Origin: Comamonadaceae bacterium PBBC1
GTDB lineage: Bacteria; Pseudomonadota; Gammaproteobacteria; Burkholderiales; Burkholderiaceae_C
Direction: 5' to 3'
Assembly: GCA_002256145.1 (NCBI GenBank)
Contig: NKIP01000023.1
Span: 1 to 58,678, forward strand
Length of the DNA stretch: 58,678 nt
The stretch's first letter is position 1, and every line of letters starts with the position of its first letter. The position numbers and the translations under genes were made by a program. Below the pieces are notes generated by a model. The model was not told the origin of the DNA. It saw only the letters and a program-made list of their open reading frames with translations, and searched no databases. Below are positions 48,096 to 56,196 of the stretch, piece by piece.

Positions 48096-49091
48096 ATGAG
48101 CAAACGATTGACCCTGAAAACCCTGGCCACCGTCGGCGCTTTTGCCGTGGGCGCCATGACCGTGCTCGGCAGCACTGCGGTGCAGGCCCAGCAAAAACTC
48201 AAGTGGGCCCACGTCTACGAAACCTCTGAGCCGTACCACACCGAGTCGGTGTGGGCGGCCGAAGAAATCAAAAAGCGCAGCAACGGCAAGTTCGACATCC
48301 AGGTCTTCCCGGCTTCCACACTGGGCAAAGAAACCGACATCAACCAGGGCCTGACATTGGGCACGGTGGACATGATCATCAGCGGCCCCTCGTTTGCGGC
48401 CCGCACCTACCCCCGCTTTGGCATTGCCTACTACCCGTTCATCTTCCGCGACGGCGACCACCTGATTGCTTACTCCAAGAGCCCGGTGTTCCAAGAGATG
48501 GTCAATGAGTTCCGCGGCAAAACCGGCATCCAAGTCACGGCCTACACCTATTACGGTGCACGCCACACCACCGCCCAAAAAGCCTTCACCAACTGCGCGG
48601 GCATGAAAGGCATCAAGATCCGCGTGCCCGATGTGCCCGCCTACCGCGCCACACCTGAAGCCTGCGGCGCCAACCCCACACCGATTGCTTTTGCCGAGGT
48701 GTACCTGGCCCTGCAAAACGGCACGGTGGAAGCGCAAGAAAACCCCTTGACCACCATCGAAGCCAAGAAGTTCTTTGAAGTGCAAAAGGCCATCATGATG
48801 ACGGGCCACATCGTGGACGGTTTGACCACGCAAATTGCACCGCACCTGTGGAACAAGCTCAGCGACGCCGAGAAGAAGATCTTCACCGACGTGACGCAAG
48901 AAGCCGCTGTGCGCGCCACCGCCAAGATCAAGGCGCGTGAGGCCGAGTTGGTGGACGAGTTCAAGAAAAAAGGCCTGCAAATCGTGCAGGTGGACCGCAA
49001 GTCTTTCCAGGATGCTGTCCTGAAAAACAAACCCCTGACAAGCATGGGTTTCACGCAGTCTGACTTCGACAAGATCCAAGCCGCCAAATAA
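48096..49091 (+). CDS. dctP: TRAP transporter substrate-binding protein DctP
   Basis: A 331-residue periplasmic receptor of the DctP family. The signal peptide is TLATVGAFAVGAMTVLGSTA ending near VQAQQ. The mature start QQKLKWAHVYETSEPYHTES, the internal INQGLTLGTVDMIISGPSFA and the ligand-clamp region GIKIRVPDVPAYRATPEACG follow, with AFAEVYLALQNGTVEAQENP. The carboxylate-binding Arg is expected in KIRVPDV. I used the ATG at 48096 with GAGGAGA before it rather than the earlier in-frame start. Ligand probably a sugar acid, from context. Confidence 0.94.
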   Translation: MSKRLTLKTLATVGAFAVGAMTVLGSTAVQAQQKLKWAHVYETSEPYHTESVWAAEEIKKRSNGKFDIQVFPASTLGKETDINQGLTLGTVDMIISGPSFAARTYPRFGIAYYPFIFRDGDHLIAYSKSPVFQEMVNEFRGKTGIQVTAYTYYGARHTTAQKAFTNCAGMKGIKIRVPDVPAYRATPEACGANPTPIAFAEVYLALQNGTVEAQENPLTTIEAKKFFEVQKAIMMTGHIVDGLTTQIAPHLWNKLSDAEKKIFTDVTQEAAVRATAKIKAREAELVDEFKKKGLQIVQVDRKSFQDAVLKNKPLTSMGFTQSDFDKIQAAK

Positions 49092-49142
49092 GGACTCCAG
49101 TCTGTTGAAGTTTGCGCATGCCCGAGCGCATTGGGCCCATCT

Positions 49143-49170
49143 GTCATCCCGGACTCGATCCGGGATCCAG
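49143..49170. repeat. palindromic extragenic repeat (ATCCCGGA/TCCGGGAT)
   Basis: A perfect 8-bp stem, ATCCCGGA-CTCGA-TCCGGGAT, inside the dctP-dctQ gap. This type of sequence recurs in many proteobacterial genomes and gives the chance peptide WIPDRVRDD when translated on the other strand. In this window I saw only one copy. It could stabilise the dctP transcript end. Confidence 0.7.
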
Positions 49171-49262
49171 TGCACGCCTGATGCCCTGGCCTACCCTGAC
49201 AGGCCGGACTCTGTGAGTTCGGCCTGCGCCACCGGCTGATTTTCCGACTCCAAGGACACCCC

Positions 49263-49838
49263 ATGAGCAATCTCCCCGACCTCGACGCCCTGCCCAAAGT
49301 CATGGGCGACGATGGCCAGTTTCACGCGACCGACGACGAAGTCGATCTGTCGGGCACGCCCATCGAAGCCTGGGTGGCCTTGGCTTTCTTTTGGGCTTTG
49401 GGCCTGACGGTTTTTTACCAATTTTTCACGCGCTACGTGATGAACAACTCGGCCTCGTGGACCGAGGAAATTGCGCGCTATTTGTTGATCGCCACCGTCT
49501 TCACGGGGGCCACGATTGGCGTCGCCAAAAACAACCACATCCAAGTGGACTTTTTCTTTCGCTTCATGCCCGACTGGATGGGTCGCGCCATGGGCACGGT
49601 GGTCGATGTGATGCGCATCGCTTTTTTTGCTGCCGCCACCTTCCTCACGGGCCAGATGATGGAGAAACTGGGCAGCTACAAAATGACCATCATCGACTTG
49701 CCCATGAACCTGGTTTATGGCGTGGTGATGGCCGGCTTTGCAGCCATGTGCCTGCGCGCCGTGTGGGTGGCCAAGGTGCATTGGCAGCGCGGCTACACCG
49801 TGCTGCAACGCCCCGAATCCGAAATGACCGACCGCTGA
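49263..49838 (+). CDS. dctQ: TRAP transporter small permease DctQ
   Basis: A 191-residue inner-membrane protein with four hydrophobic helices: AWVALAFFWALGLTVFYQFF (about 37-56), IARYLLIATVFTGATIGVAK (about 72-91), MRIAFFAAATFLTGQMM and MNLVYGVVMAGFAAMCLRAV. The family mark between helices 1 and 2, RYVMNNSASWTEEIARYLL, is present. A somewhat long acidic N-terminus of about 35 residues precedes the first helix. It forms the membrane complex with DctM, which follows 21 bp later. Confidence 0.92.
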   Translation: MSNLPDLDALPKVMGDDGQFHATDDEVDLSGTPIEAWVALAFFWALGLTVFYQFFTRYVMNNSASWTEEIARYLLIATVFTGATIGVAKNNHIQVDFFFRFMPDWMGRAMGTVVDVMRIAFFAAATFLTGQMMEKLGSYKMTIIDLPMNLVYGVVMAGFAAMCLRAVWVAKVHWQRGYTVLQRPESEMTDR

Positions 49839-49859
49839 AACGCCTTTAGAAAGTTCTCC

Positions 49860-51254
49860 ATGTTGAAGATCCTTTTCCTCATCCTCATGAGCGGCGGCAT
49901 CCCGGTGGCCATTGCCATGGCGGGTGCGTCCTTGCTGTATTTGCTTTTTGTCGAAAGCTCGCCACCCTTTGTGGTCATCCACCGCATGGTCTCGGGCATC
50001 GACAGCTTCCCCCTGTTGGCCGTGCCCTTCTTCATTCTGGCCGGCAACCTGATGAACAACGCGGGCATCACCAACCGCATCTACAACTACGCGCTGGCCT
50101 TGGTGGGCTGGCTCAAAGGGGGTCTCGGCCACGTCAACGTAGTGGGCTCGGTCGTGTTTGCGGGCATGAGCGGCACGGCCATTGCCGACGCGGCAGGCCT
50201 GGGCACCATCGAGATCAAGGCCATGAAAGACCATGGCTACAGCACCGAATTTGCCGTGGGCGTCACAGCGGCTTCGGCCACGCTCGGCCCCATCATTCCA
50301 CCCAGCTTGCCTTTTGTGATCTACGGCATGATGGCCAACGTGTCGGTGGGTGCGCTGTTCCTCGCGGGCATCTTGCCCGGCATCTTGATGGCGCTGCTCA
50401 TGATGCTCACGGTGGCCTATTTCGCGCACAAAAACGGCTGGGGTGCCGATGTGAAATTCGAATGGCCCAAAGTCATCAAGGCCTTGGCCGAAACCGCTGT
50501 GGTGGTGGGCTGGCCCTTGTCCATCTGGTGGTTGGTGACCGCCATGGGCACACCCCCTCAACTCACGGTGTTTGTGGCCCTGATCGTTTTGTTTGCTGCC
50601 GACAAGTTTTTCAACTTCCAGGCCGTGTTGCCCATCATGACCCCGGTCATCCTGATTGGCGGCATGACGACCGGCGTGTTCACCCCCACCGAAGGCGCGA
50701 TTGCGGCTTGCGTCTGGGCGATTGCCTTGGGCTTCTTCTGGTACCGCACGCTCAACTTCAAGATGTTCGTGAAAATCTGCCTGGACACGGTTGAAACGAC
50801 TGCCACCGTGCTGTTCATCGTGGCCGCAGCCAGCATTTTTGGCTGGATGCTCACCGCCACCGGCGTGACCACCGCCATCTCCGCTTGGGTGCTCGGCTTC
50901 ACCCAAGAGCCATGGGTGTTCTTGCTGCTGGCCAATGCGCTGATGCTGTTTGTAGGTTGCTTCCTGGAGCCCACCGCTGCGATCACCATCCTCGTGCCGA
51001 TCCTAGTGCCCATTTGCCAACAGCTGGGCATTGACCTGGTGCACTTCGGTCTGGTCATGGTGCTCAACCTGATGATCGGCTTGTTGCATCCCCCCATGGG
51101 CATGGTGCTGTTTGTGCTGGCCCGTGTGGCCAAGCTCAGCGTCGAACGCACCACCATGGCCATCTTGCCTTGGCTGTTCCCCTTGCTGGGCAGCTTGGCC
51201 GTCATCACCTATATGCCCAGCTTGGTGCTGTGGTTGCCCAAGCAGTTTTATTGA
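49860..51254 (+). CDS. dctM: TRAP transporter large permease DctM
   Basis: A 464-residue inner-membrane protein with about 12 hydrophobic segments. Family hallmarks are SFPLLAVPFFILAGNLMNNA, VNVVGSVVFAGMSGTAIADA, VTAASATLGPIIPPSLPFVI and FTPTEGAIAACVWAIALGFF. It drives sodium-coupled uptake of the ligand presented by DctP. At 464 residues it is slightly longer than typical DctM (about 425). uxaA starts 9 bp downstream. Confidence 0.95.
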   Translation: MLKILFLILMSGGIPVAIAMAGASLLYLLFVESSPPFVVIHRMVSGIDSFPLLAVPFFILAGNLMNNAGITNRIYNYALALVGWLKGGLGHVNVVGSVVFAGMSGTAIADAAGLGTIEIKAMKDHGYSTEFAVGVTAASATLGPIIPPSLPFVIYGMMANVSVGALFLAGILPGILMALLMMLTVAYFAHKNGWGADVKFEWPKVIKALAETAVVVGWPLSIWWLVTAMGTPPQLTVFVALIVLFAADKFFNFQAVLPIMTPVILIGGMTTGVFTPTEGAIAACVWAIALGFFWYRTLNFKMFVKICLDTVETTATVLFIVAAASIFGWMLTATGVTTAISAWVLGFTQEPWVFLLLANALMLFVGCFLEPTAAITILVPILVPICQQLGIDLVHFGLVMVLNLMIGLLHPPMGMVLFVLARVAKLSVERTTMAILPWLFPLLGSLAVITYMPSLVLWLPKQFY

Positions 51255-51263
51255 GGACTTTTC

Positions 51264-52790
51264 ATGAGCAGTTTCATCCGTTTGCATCCAGCCGATGACG
51301 TGGTCATCGCTCGCAGCCAACTCATGAGCGGCAGCGCCGTCGAAGGCGTGCCCGTGCGCGGCCTGATCCCGCCGGGCCACAAGGTGGCCACACGCGACAT
51401 CGCCGTGGGTGAGCCGGTTCGCCGCTACAACCAGATCATTGGCTTTGCGCACCAGGCCATTGCACCGGGCGAGCATGTGCACACGCACAACCTGAACATG
51501 GGCGCGGAAAAAGGCAACTTCGAGCGCGACTACGCCATTGGCCAAGATGTGAAACCCGAGCCGGTGCGCCAACAAGCGACCTTCATGGGCTACAAACGCT
51601 CAGACGGCCGCGTGGCCACACGCAACTACATCGGCGTGTTGTCGAGCGTGAACTGCTCGGCCACCGCCGCACGCGCCATTGCCGACCACTTTTCCAAACG
51701 CAACAACCCTGCTGCGCTGGCCAACTTTCCGAATGTCGACGGCGTGGTCGCCTTGACGCACGGCACCGGCTGCGGCATGGACACCGAAGGGCTGGGCATC
51801 CAGCTGCTGGAGCGCACGCTGGCCGGTTACGCCACACACGCCAACTTCTGGGGCGTGGTGGTGGTGGGCTTGGGCTGCGAAGCCAATCAGCTCAACACCT
51901 GGCTGGCGCACAGCAGCCTGCGCGAGGGCGACACGCTCAAGGTCTTCAACATCCAGGACACCGGCGGCACGCGCCTCACGGTCGAAAAAGGCATTGCCTT
52001 GATCGAAGAAATGCTGCCCCGCGCCAACGCCATCACCCGTGAGCCTTGCAGTGCCGAGCACATCACCGTCGGCCTGCAGTGCGGCGGGTCTGACGGTTAC
52101 TCGGGCATCAGCGCCAACCCGGCTTTAGGAGCAGCGGTGGACTTGCTGGTGCAGCACGGCGGTACCGCCATCCTGAGTGAAACGCCCGAGATTTATGGCG
52201 CAGAGCATTTGCTCACGCGCCGCGCGGTCAAGCCCAAAGTGGCACACAAACTGATCGAGCGCATCCGCTGGTGGGAAAACTACACCGCCATCAACGGTGG
52301 CGAGATGAACAACAACCCCTCGCCCGGCAACAAGGCGGGTGGCCTGACCACGATCCTGGAAAAGTCGCTGGGCGCGGTGGCCAAGGGCGGCACCAGCAAC
52401 CTGCAAGCGGTGTACGAATACGCCGAGCCGGTCACCGCCAAAGGCTTTGTTTACATGGACACGCCCGGCTACGACCCCGTCAGCGCCACGGGCCAGGTGG
52501 CTGGTGGGGCCAACCTGATTTGCTTCACCACCGGGCGCGGCAGCGCGTATGGCTGCGCCCCTTCGCCCAGCCTCAAGTTCTCAACCAACACCGCCCTGTG
52601 GAAAAAGCAAGAAGAAGACATGGACCTGAACTGCGGCGAGATCGTGGACGGCGGCGTCAGCATTGCCGAGATGGGGCAGCGTATCTTTGAAATGATCCTG
52701 GCTGCCGCATCGGGCGAGCCGACAAAGAGCGAGCGCCACGGCTACGGCCAAAACGAGTTTGTGCCGTGGCAAGTGGGTGCGGTGATGTAA
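51264..52790 (+). CDS. UxaA-family sugar-acid dehydratase (altronate/galactarate type)
   Basis: A 508-residue full-length UxaA/GarD-family protein with an N-terminal SAF domain (residues about 10-85; VRGLIPPGHKVATRDIAVGE and ending in HTHNL) and the large dehydratase domain. It has GYKRSDGRVATRNYIGVLSS, VNCSATAARAIADHFS, LTHGTGCGMDTEGLGIQLLE, LQCGGSDGYSGISANPALGA and PGYDPVSATGQVAGGANLIC. Such enzymes are iron-dependent and act on D-altronate (giving KDG) or D-galactarate. Length and the neighbouring fructuronate/mannonate genes make altronate likely, but related substrates are possible. It is tightly linked to the TRAP genes. Confidence 0.88.
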   Translation: MSSFIRLHPADDVVIARSQLMSGSAVEGVPVRGLIPPGHKVATRDIAVGEPVRRYNQIIGFAHQAIAPGEHVHTHNLNMGAEKGNFERDYAIGQDVKPEPVRQQATFMGYKRSDGRVATRNYIGVLSSVNCSATAARAIADHFSKRNNPAALANFPNVDGVVALTHGTGCGMDTEGLGIQLLERTLAGYATHANFWGVVVVGLGCEANQLNTWLAHSSLREGDTLKVFNIQDTGGTRLTVEKGIALIEEMLPRANAITREPCSAEHITVGLQCGGSDGYSGISANPALGAAVDLLVQHGGTAILSETPEIYGAEHLLTRRAVKPKVAHKLIERIRWWENYTAINGGEMNNNPSPGNKAGGLTTILEKSLGAVAKGGTSNLQAVYEYAEPVTAKGFVYMDTPGYDPVSATGQVAGGANLICFTTGRGSAYGCAPSPSLKFSTNTALWKKQEEDMDLNCGEIVDGGVSIAEMGQRIFEMILAAASGEPTKSERHGYGQNEFVPWQVGAVM

Positions 52791-52838
52791 GCCCTGTCGT
52801 GATCCGCGTTTCGACATCGGGCAGACAGGCGGGCTGCT

Positions 52839-52915
52839 GTAGGTCGGCACCTTCAGGTCCGACGTTTGTCCGCCTCGCCAAAGGCCTCATGTCGGGGCTA
52901 AAGCCACCGACCTAC
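52839..52915. repeat. REP/BIME pair, family 1 (single copy)
   Basis: One pair of opposed GTAG-headed hairpins, GTCGG-C-ACCT-TC-AGGT-CCGAC and its partner with GGCT/AGCC stem, between the UxaA and Ldh2 genes. Same family as the arrays at 40620-40896 and 55717-56101. Confidence 0.8.
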
Positions 52916-52970
52916 TCAAACAATCGGTGCAAACCGTTCTGATGATTTTTTGACAGACGACAAGACCTCT

Positions 52971-54032
52971 ATGAGCCACACCATTTCCGCCGCAGAACTG
53001 CGCGCCAAAGTCGCCCGCATCATTGAACAAGCGGGCAGCGCCCCCGCCGAGGCAGCCCAGGTGGCCGACAACCTGGTCATGGCCAACTTGAGCGGCCACG
53101 ACTCACACGGCGTGGGCATGGTGCCGCGCTATGTGGACGCCGTGCTCGAAGGCGGCCTGAGCCCCAACACGGGCGTGAAGGTCTTGCTCGACACCGGCCC
53201 CTTGCTCAACCTCGACGGCCAACGCGGCTACGGCCAAATCACCGGCGTGCAAGCCATACAAATGGGCATTGAACGCGCCAAGCAACACGGCGTGTGCACC
53301 GTGGCGCTGAGCCGCTCGCACCACTTGGGCCGCATTGGCCACTTTGCAGAGATGGCCGTGGCGCAAGGTTTGGTGTCGGTGCATTTTGTGAACGTGCTCT
53401 CACGCCCCGTGGTCGCACCCTTTGGCGGCGGTGATGGCCGTTTTGGCACCAACCCCTGCTGCATCGGCGTGCCCATGGGCAACCGCGCCCCCTTTGTGCT
53501 CGACTTTGCCACCAGCCGCGTGGCGCAAGGCAAGATGCGCGTGGCCCACAACAAGGGCGAACAAGTGCCACCCGGTTATTTGATCGACGAACACGGCCAT
53601 CCCACCACCGACCCCGGCGTGGTGGTGGTGCCGCAATCCAACGGTTTGTTTGGTGCGCTCATGACCTTTGGTGACCACAAAGGCTTTGGCATGGCCATGG
53701 CCTGCGAACTGCTGGGCGGTGCGCTCACGGGCAGCGGCACCTGGCACCGCGAAGCCGACCACCAACGGGCGGTCTTGAACGGCATGCTGACCATGTTGAT
53801 CGACCCTGTGCGTCTGGGCACACAAAGCATGTTCGAGCAAGAAGCCCTGGCCTTTGCCGACTGGCTGCGCCAAAGCCCCGATGCGCCAGGCAGCGATGGC
53901 GTGCGGATGGCGGGCGAGCCCGAGCGCGCAGCCCGCGCAGAGCGCGAGCAAAACGGCATCTGGATCGACGACGCGACCTGGGCCGAGATTGAAGCGTCTG
54001 AACAGAAACTCCAAGCAAAATCCGCGACTTGA
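52971..54032 (+). CDS. Ldh2-family malate/L-lactate dehydrogenase-like oxidoreductase
   Basis: A 353-residue NAD(P)-dependent oxidoreductase of the Ldh2/MDH2 (AllD-YiaK) fold. Marks are ANLSGHDSHGVGMVPRYVDA with the catalytic His, SRSHHLGRIGHFAEMA, PFVLDFATSRVAQGKMRVA and MTFGDHKGFGMAMACELLGG. Members act on 2-keto/2-hydroxy acids such as 2,3-diketogulonate, ureidoglycolate or L-lactate. The substrate is unknown; reducing or oxidising a keto acid of the sugar-acid route is plausible. The ATG at 52971 is preferred to the TTG seven codons earlier; the RBS is weak. Confidence 0.86.
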   Translation: MSHTISAAELRAKVARIIEQAGSAPAEAAQVADNLVMANLSGHDSHGVGMVPRYVDAVLEGGLSPNTGVKVLLDTGPLLNLDGQRGYGQITGVQAIQMGIERAKQHGVCTVALSRSHHLGRIGHFAEMAVAQGLVSVHFVNVLSRPVVAPFGGGDGRFGTNPCCIGVPMGNRAPFVLDFATSRVAQGKMRVAHNKGEQVPPGYLIDEHGHPTTDPGVVVVPQSNGLFGALMTFGDHKGFGMAMACELLGGALTGSGTWHREADHQRAVLNGMLTMLIDPVRLGTQSMFEQEALAFADWLRQSPDAPGSDGVRMAGEPERAARAEREQNGIWIDDATWAEIEASEQKLQAKSAT

Positions 54033-54049
54033 AGATGACAGGATTTCAT

Positions 54050-54224
54050 GAAGGAGCCAACCCTGTTGGCGATGCAGATGCTGGTGGTCTGCAGGCTTTT
54101 CGCTTGCAGGGCAAGCTCCAACACATCACTCGGGCACATGCCTTGCTCCCTGTAGGAGCCAGCCCTGCTGGCGATGCGAGCGCTTGCGGTCTGCAAGCTG
54201 ATCGCTTGCAGGGCAAGCTCCTAC
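54050..54224. repeat. REP/BIME pairs, family 2 (two units)
   Basis: Two pairs of opposed hairpins. The forward members are GAAG-GA-GCCAAC-CCT-GTTGGC-GAT (54050) and GTAG-GA-GCCAGC-CCT-GCTGGC-GAT (54152); the reverse members end in CTCCAAC and CTCCTAC (54221-54224) with a GCTTGC/GCAAGC stem. Stems covary between copies. They fill the 244-bp gap between the Ldh2 and fructuronate reductase genes. Confidence 0.8.
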
Positions 54225-54276
54225 AAAGAGCGTCACGCTTTTTCGTTTGAAACGCCTCCTTCAAGACCCATCCACC

Positions 54277-55695
54277 ATGCCACTGTCTGCCCTCTCCCTT
54301 TCATCGCTGTCATCCAACGTGAACTTCCCCAGCTACAACCGCACAACCCACGCCCCGGGCGTGGTGCACTTGGGGTTAGGGGCTTTTCACCGCGCCCACC
54401 AGGCCATGGTGTTTGACCAACTGCTGGCCAGTGGCGACACACGCTGGGGCATTCACGGTGTGGGCATGACACGGCCTGACTTGGTCAAACAACTGCGTTC
54501 GCAAGATGGCCTGTACGCCGTGCGTGTGGCCGATGGGCAAGGCGTCAGGTGGCAAGTGCCCGGCGCACTTTGGCGCATGAATGTGGCCGCCACCGAGCGC
54601 GATGCGGTGGTGCAAGCCATCGCCGCACCCACCACCCGCTGGGTCACCCTCACCGTCACAGAAAAAGGCTACACCCCTGCTTTAGGCCAACTGCTGCTCG
54701 ACGGATTGCGACTGCGCCAGCAAGCAGGCTTGCCCGGCGTCACCGTGGCCTCGTGCGACAACCTGCAAGGCAATGGCCACAAGCTGCAAGCCTTGGTCAA
54801 GGCCGAGATTCCAGCCAAAGACATGACAGCGCAAGACGCCGAGCTGCTGCGCTGGCTGGACGCGCAATGCGCTTTCCCGTGCAGCATGGTCGACCGCATC
54901 GTGCCTGCCGCCACCCCCGAGGTGACGGCCGCCGCGCAAGAGGCGCTGGGCCTGCAAGACCACTGCGCCCTGAGCACCGAAGGTTTTTGGGAATGGGTGA
55001 TCGAAGACCGCTTTGCCGACCCGACAGACTCGGCCCTGCTGCAAAGCGCCGGTGTGCGCGTGACGGGCGATGTGCACAGCTACGAAGAGGCCAAGCTGCG
55101 CATGCTCAACGGCAGCCACACGGCCATGGCGCTCATGGGGGCCATCACCGGCAGACCCTTCATTGCCAGCTGCATTGGCGTGCCGCACATCCGCACATTC
55201 GTGCACCAACTGATGGGCCGAGAAGTCGCGCCGCACCTCAGTCGCAGCGACTGGGCCGAATACCGCGATGCGCTGATTGCACGCTTTGGCAACCCGTACC
55301 TGAAGCACAGCGTTCACCAGATCGCCACCGACAGCTCTCAAAAAATTCCGCAGCGCTGGCCGCCCTCGGTGCTCGGTCAAATCGCGCAAGGCGCTTCGTT
55401 TGAACACCACGCACTGGCCGCAGCCGTGTTCGTGCGCTACACGCTGGCCGTGGACGAGCATGGCCAAGCCTACACACTGAACGACCCGCAAGCCGAAAGC
55501 CTGATGGTCCTGGGCGCTACCCAGCGCACCGAGCCTGAAGCCTGCGTACGCGCCCTGCTGTCCCGCGAAGATTTGTGGGGCAGCGCCCTTCCCCAACACT
55601 CAGGCTGGATCGCCCGCGTCACGCACTGGCACCAGCAAGTGCTGCTGCACGGTGTGGACGCTGCAGTCCAGCAACTGTTGACCACAACACCATGA
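54277..55695 (+). CDS. mannitol dehydrogenase-family oxidoreductase, likely fructuronate reductase
   Basis: A 472-residue polyol-type long-chain dehydrogenase. The N-terminal NAD-binding segment is GVVHLGLGAFHRAHQAMVFD (residues about 27-46). Other marks are VASCDNLQGNGHKLQALV, CSMVDRIVPAATPEVTAAAQ, GFWEWVIEDRF and the catalytic-Lys region KLRMLNGSHTAMALMG. In the family this fits D-fructuronate reductase (UxuB), making D-mannonate, as well as mannitol 2-dehydrogenase. The mannonate dehydratase gene that follows supports UxuB. The ATG at 54277 is chosen because the preceding ten codons have no family match. Confidence 0.86.
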   Translation: MPLSALSLSSLSSNVNFPSYNRTTHAPGVVHLGLGAFHRAHQAMVFDQLLASGDTRWGIHGVGMTRPDLVKQLRSQDGLYAVRVADGQGVRWQVPGALWRMNVAATERDAVVQAIAAPTTRWVTLTVTEKGYTPALGQLLLDGLRLRQQAGLPGVTVASCDNLQGNGHKLQALVKAEIPAKDMTAQDAELLRWLDAQCAFPCSMVDRIVPAATPEVTAAAQEALGLQDHCALSTEGFWEWVIEDRFADPTDSALLQSAGVRVTGDVHSYEEAKLRMLNGSHTAMALMGAITGRPFIASCIGVPHIRTFVHQLMGREVAPHLSRSDWAEYRDALIARFGNPYLKHSVHQIATDSSQKIPQRWPPSVLGQIAQGASFEHHALAAAVFVRYTLAVDEHGQAYTLNDPQAESLMVLGATQRTEPEACVRALLSREDLWGSALPQHSGWIARVTHWHQQVLLHGVDAAVQQLLTTTP

Positions 55696-55716
55696 CAAAA
55701 GCCGCCACGGCTTCCT

Positions 55717-56101
55717 GTAGGTCGGCACCTTCAGGTCCGACGTGTATCCGTTTGCCAAGGACTCATGTCGGGGCTAAAGCCACCGACCTACAAAACGAAC
55801 CACCCCGTAGATCGGCACCTTCAGGTCCGACGTTTACCCGTTTGCCAAGGACTCATGTCGGGGCTAAAGCCACCGACCTACAAAACGAACCACCCCGTAG
55901 ATCGGCACCTTCAGGTCCGACGTTTACCCGTTTGCCAAGGACTCATGTCGGGGCTAAAGCCGCCGACCTACAAAACGAACCACCCCGTAGGTCGGCAGCT
56001 TCAGCTCCGACGTTTACCCGTTTGCCAAGGACTCATGTCGGGGCTAAAGCCGCCGACCTACAAAACGAGCCGCCCCGTAGGTCGGCAGCTTCAGCTCCGA
56101 C
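55717..56101. repeat. REP/BIME array, 90-bp period (family 1)
   Basis: Units begin at 55717, 55807, 55897, 55987 and 56077, exactly 90 bp apart. Forward hairpins are GTCGG-C-ACCT-TC-AGGT-CCGAC in the first three units and GTCGG-C-AGCT-TC-AGCT-CCGAC in the last two; reverse hairpins use GGCT/AGCC stems with a TT loop. Units two and three have GTAGA instead of GTAGG. The array occupies most of the 501-bp gap before the mannonate dehydratase gene. The remainder, 56102-56196, holds a decayed half unit and nothing else I recognise. Confidence 0.9.
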
Positions 56102-56196
56102 ATGACCGGTTGACCGCAGGTCCTTGCCGGGGCAAAAACCGTCGACAACACCTATTGCCAACGCCTGAACTTTCGCCCACCTAACAGATCTGAACC

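Noticed and set aside
47673..49175. 500-codon minus-strand frame starting with WIPDRVRDD
   Set aside because: Antisense of dctP and the GntR gene; the N-terminal peptide comes from the palindromic repeat at 49143-49170.
49191..50906. 571-codon minus-strand frame rich in His, Gly and Asp
   Set aside because: Antisense shadow of dctQ and dctM, typical of GC-rich DNA.
40620..56101. Possible CRISPR array
   Set aside because: The whole 84/90-bp unit is repeated, there are no unique spacers, and the units are pairs of REP hairpins; no cas genes are present.
55575..56184. Plus-strand frames with repeated MSGLKPPTYKTNHPV
   Set aside because: Translation of the 90-bp REP array; no RBS, no fold, non-coding hairpin repeats explain it.
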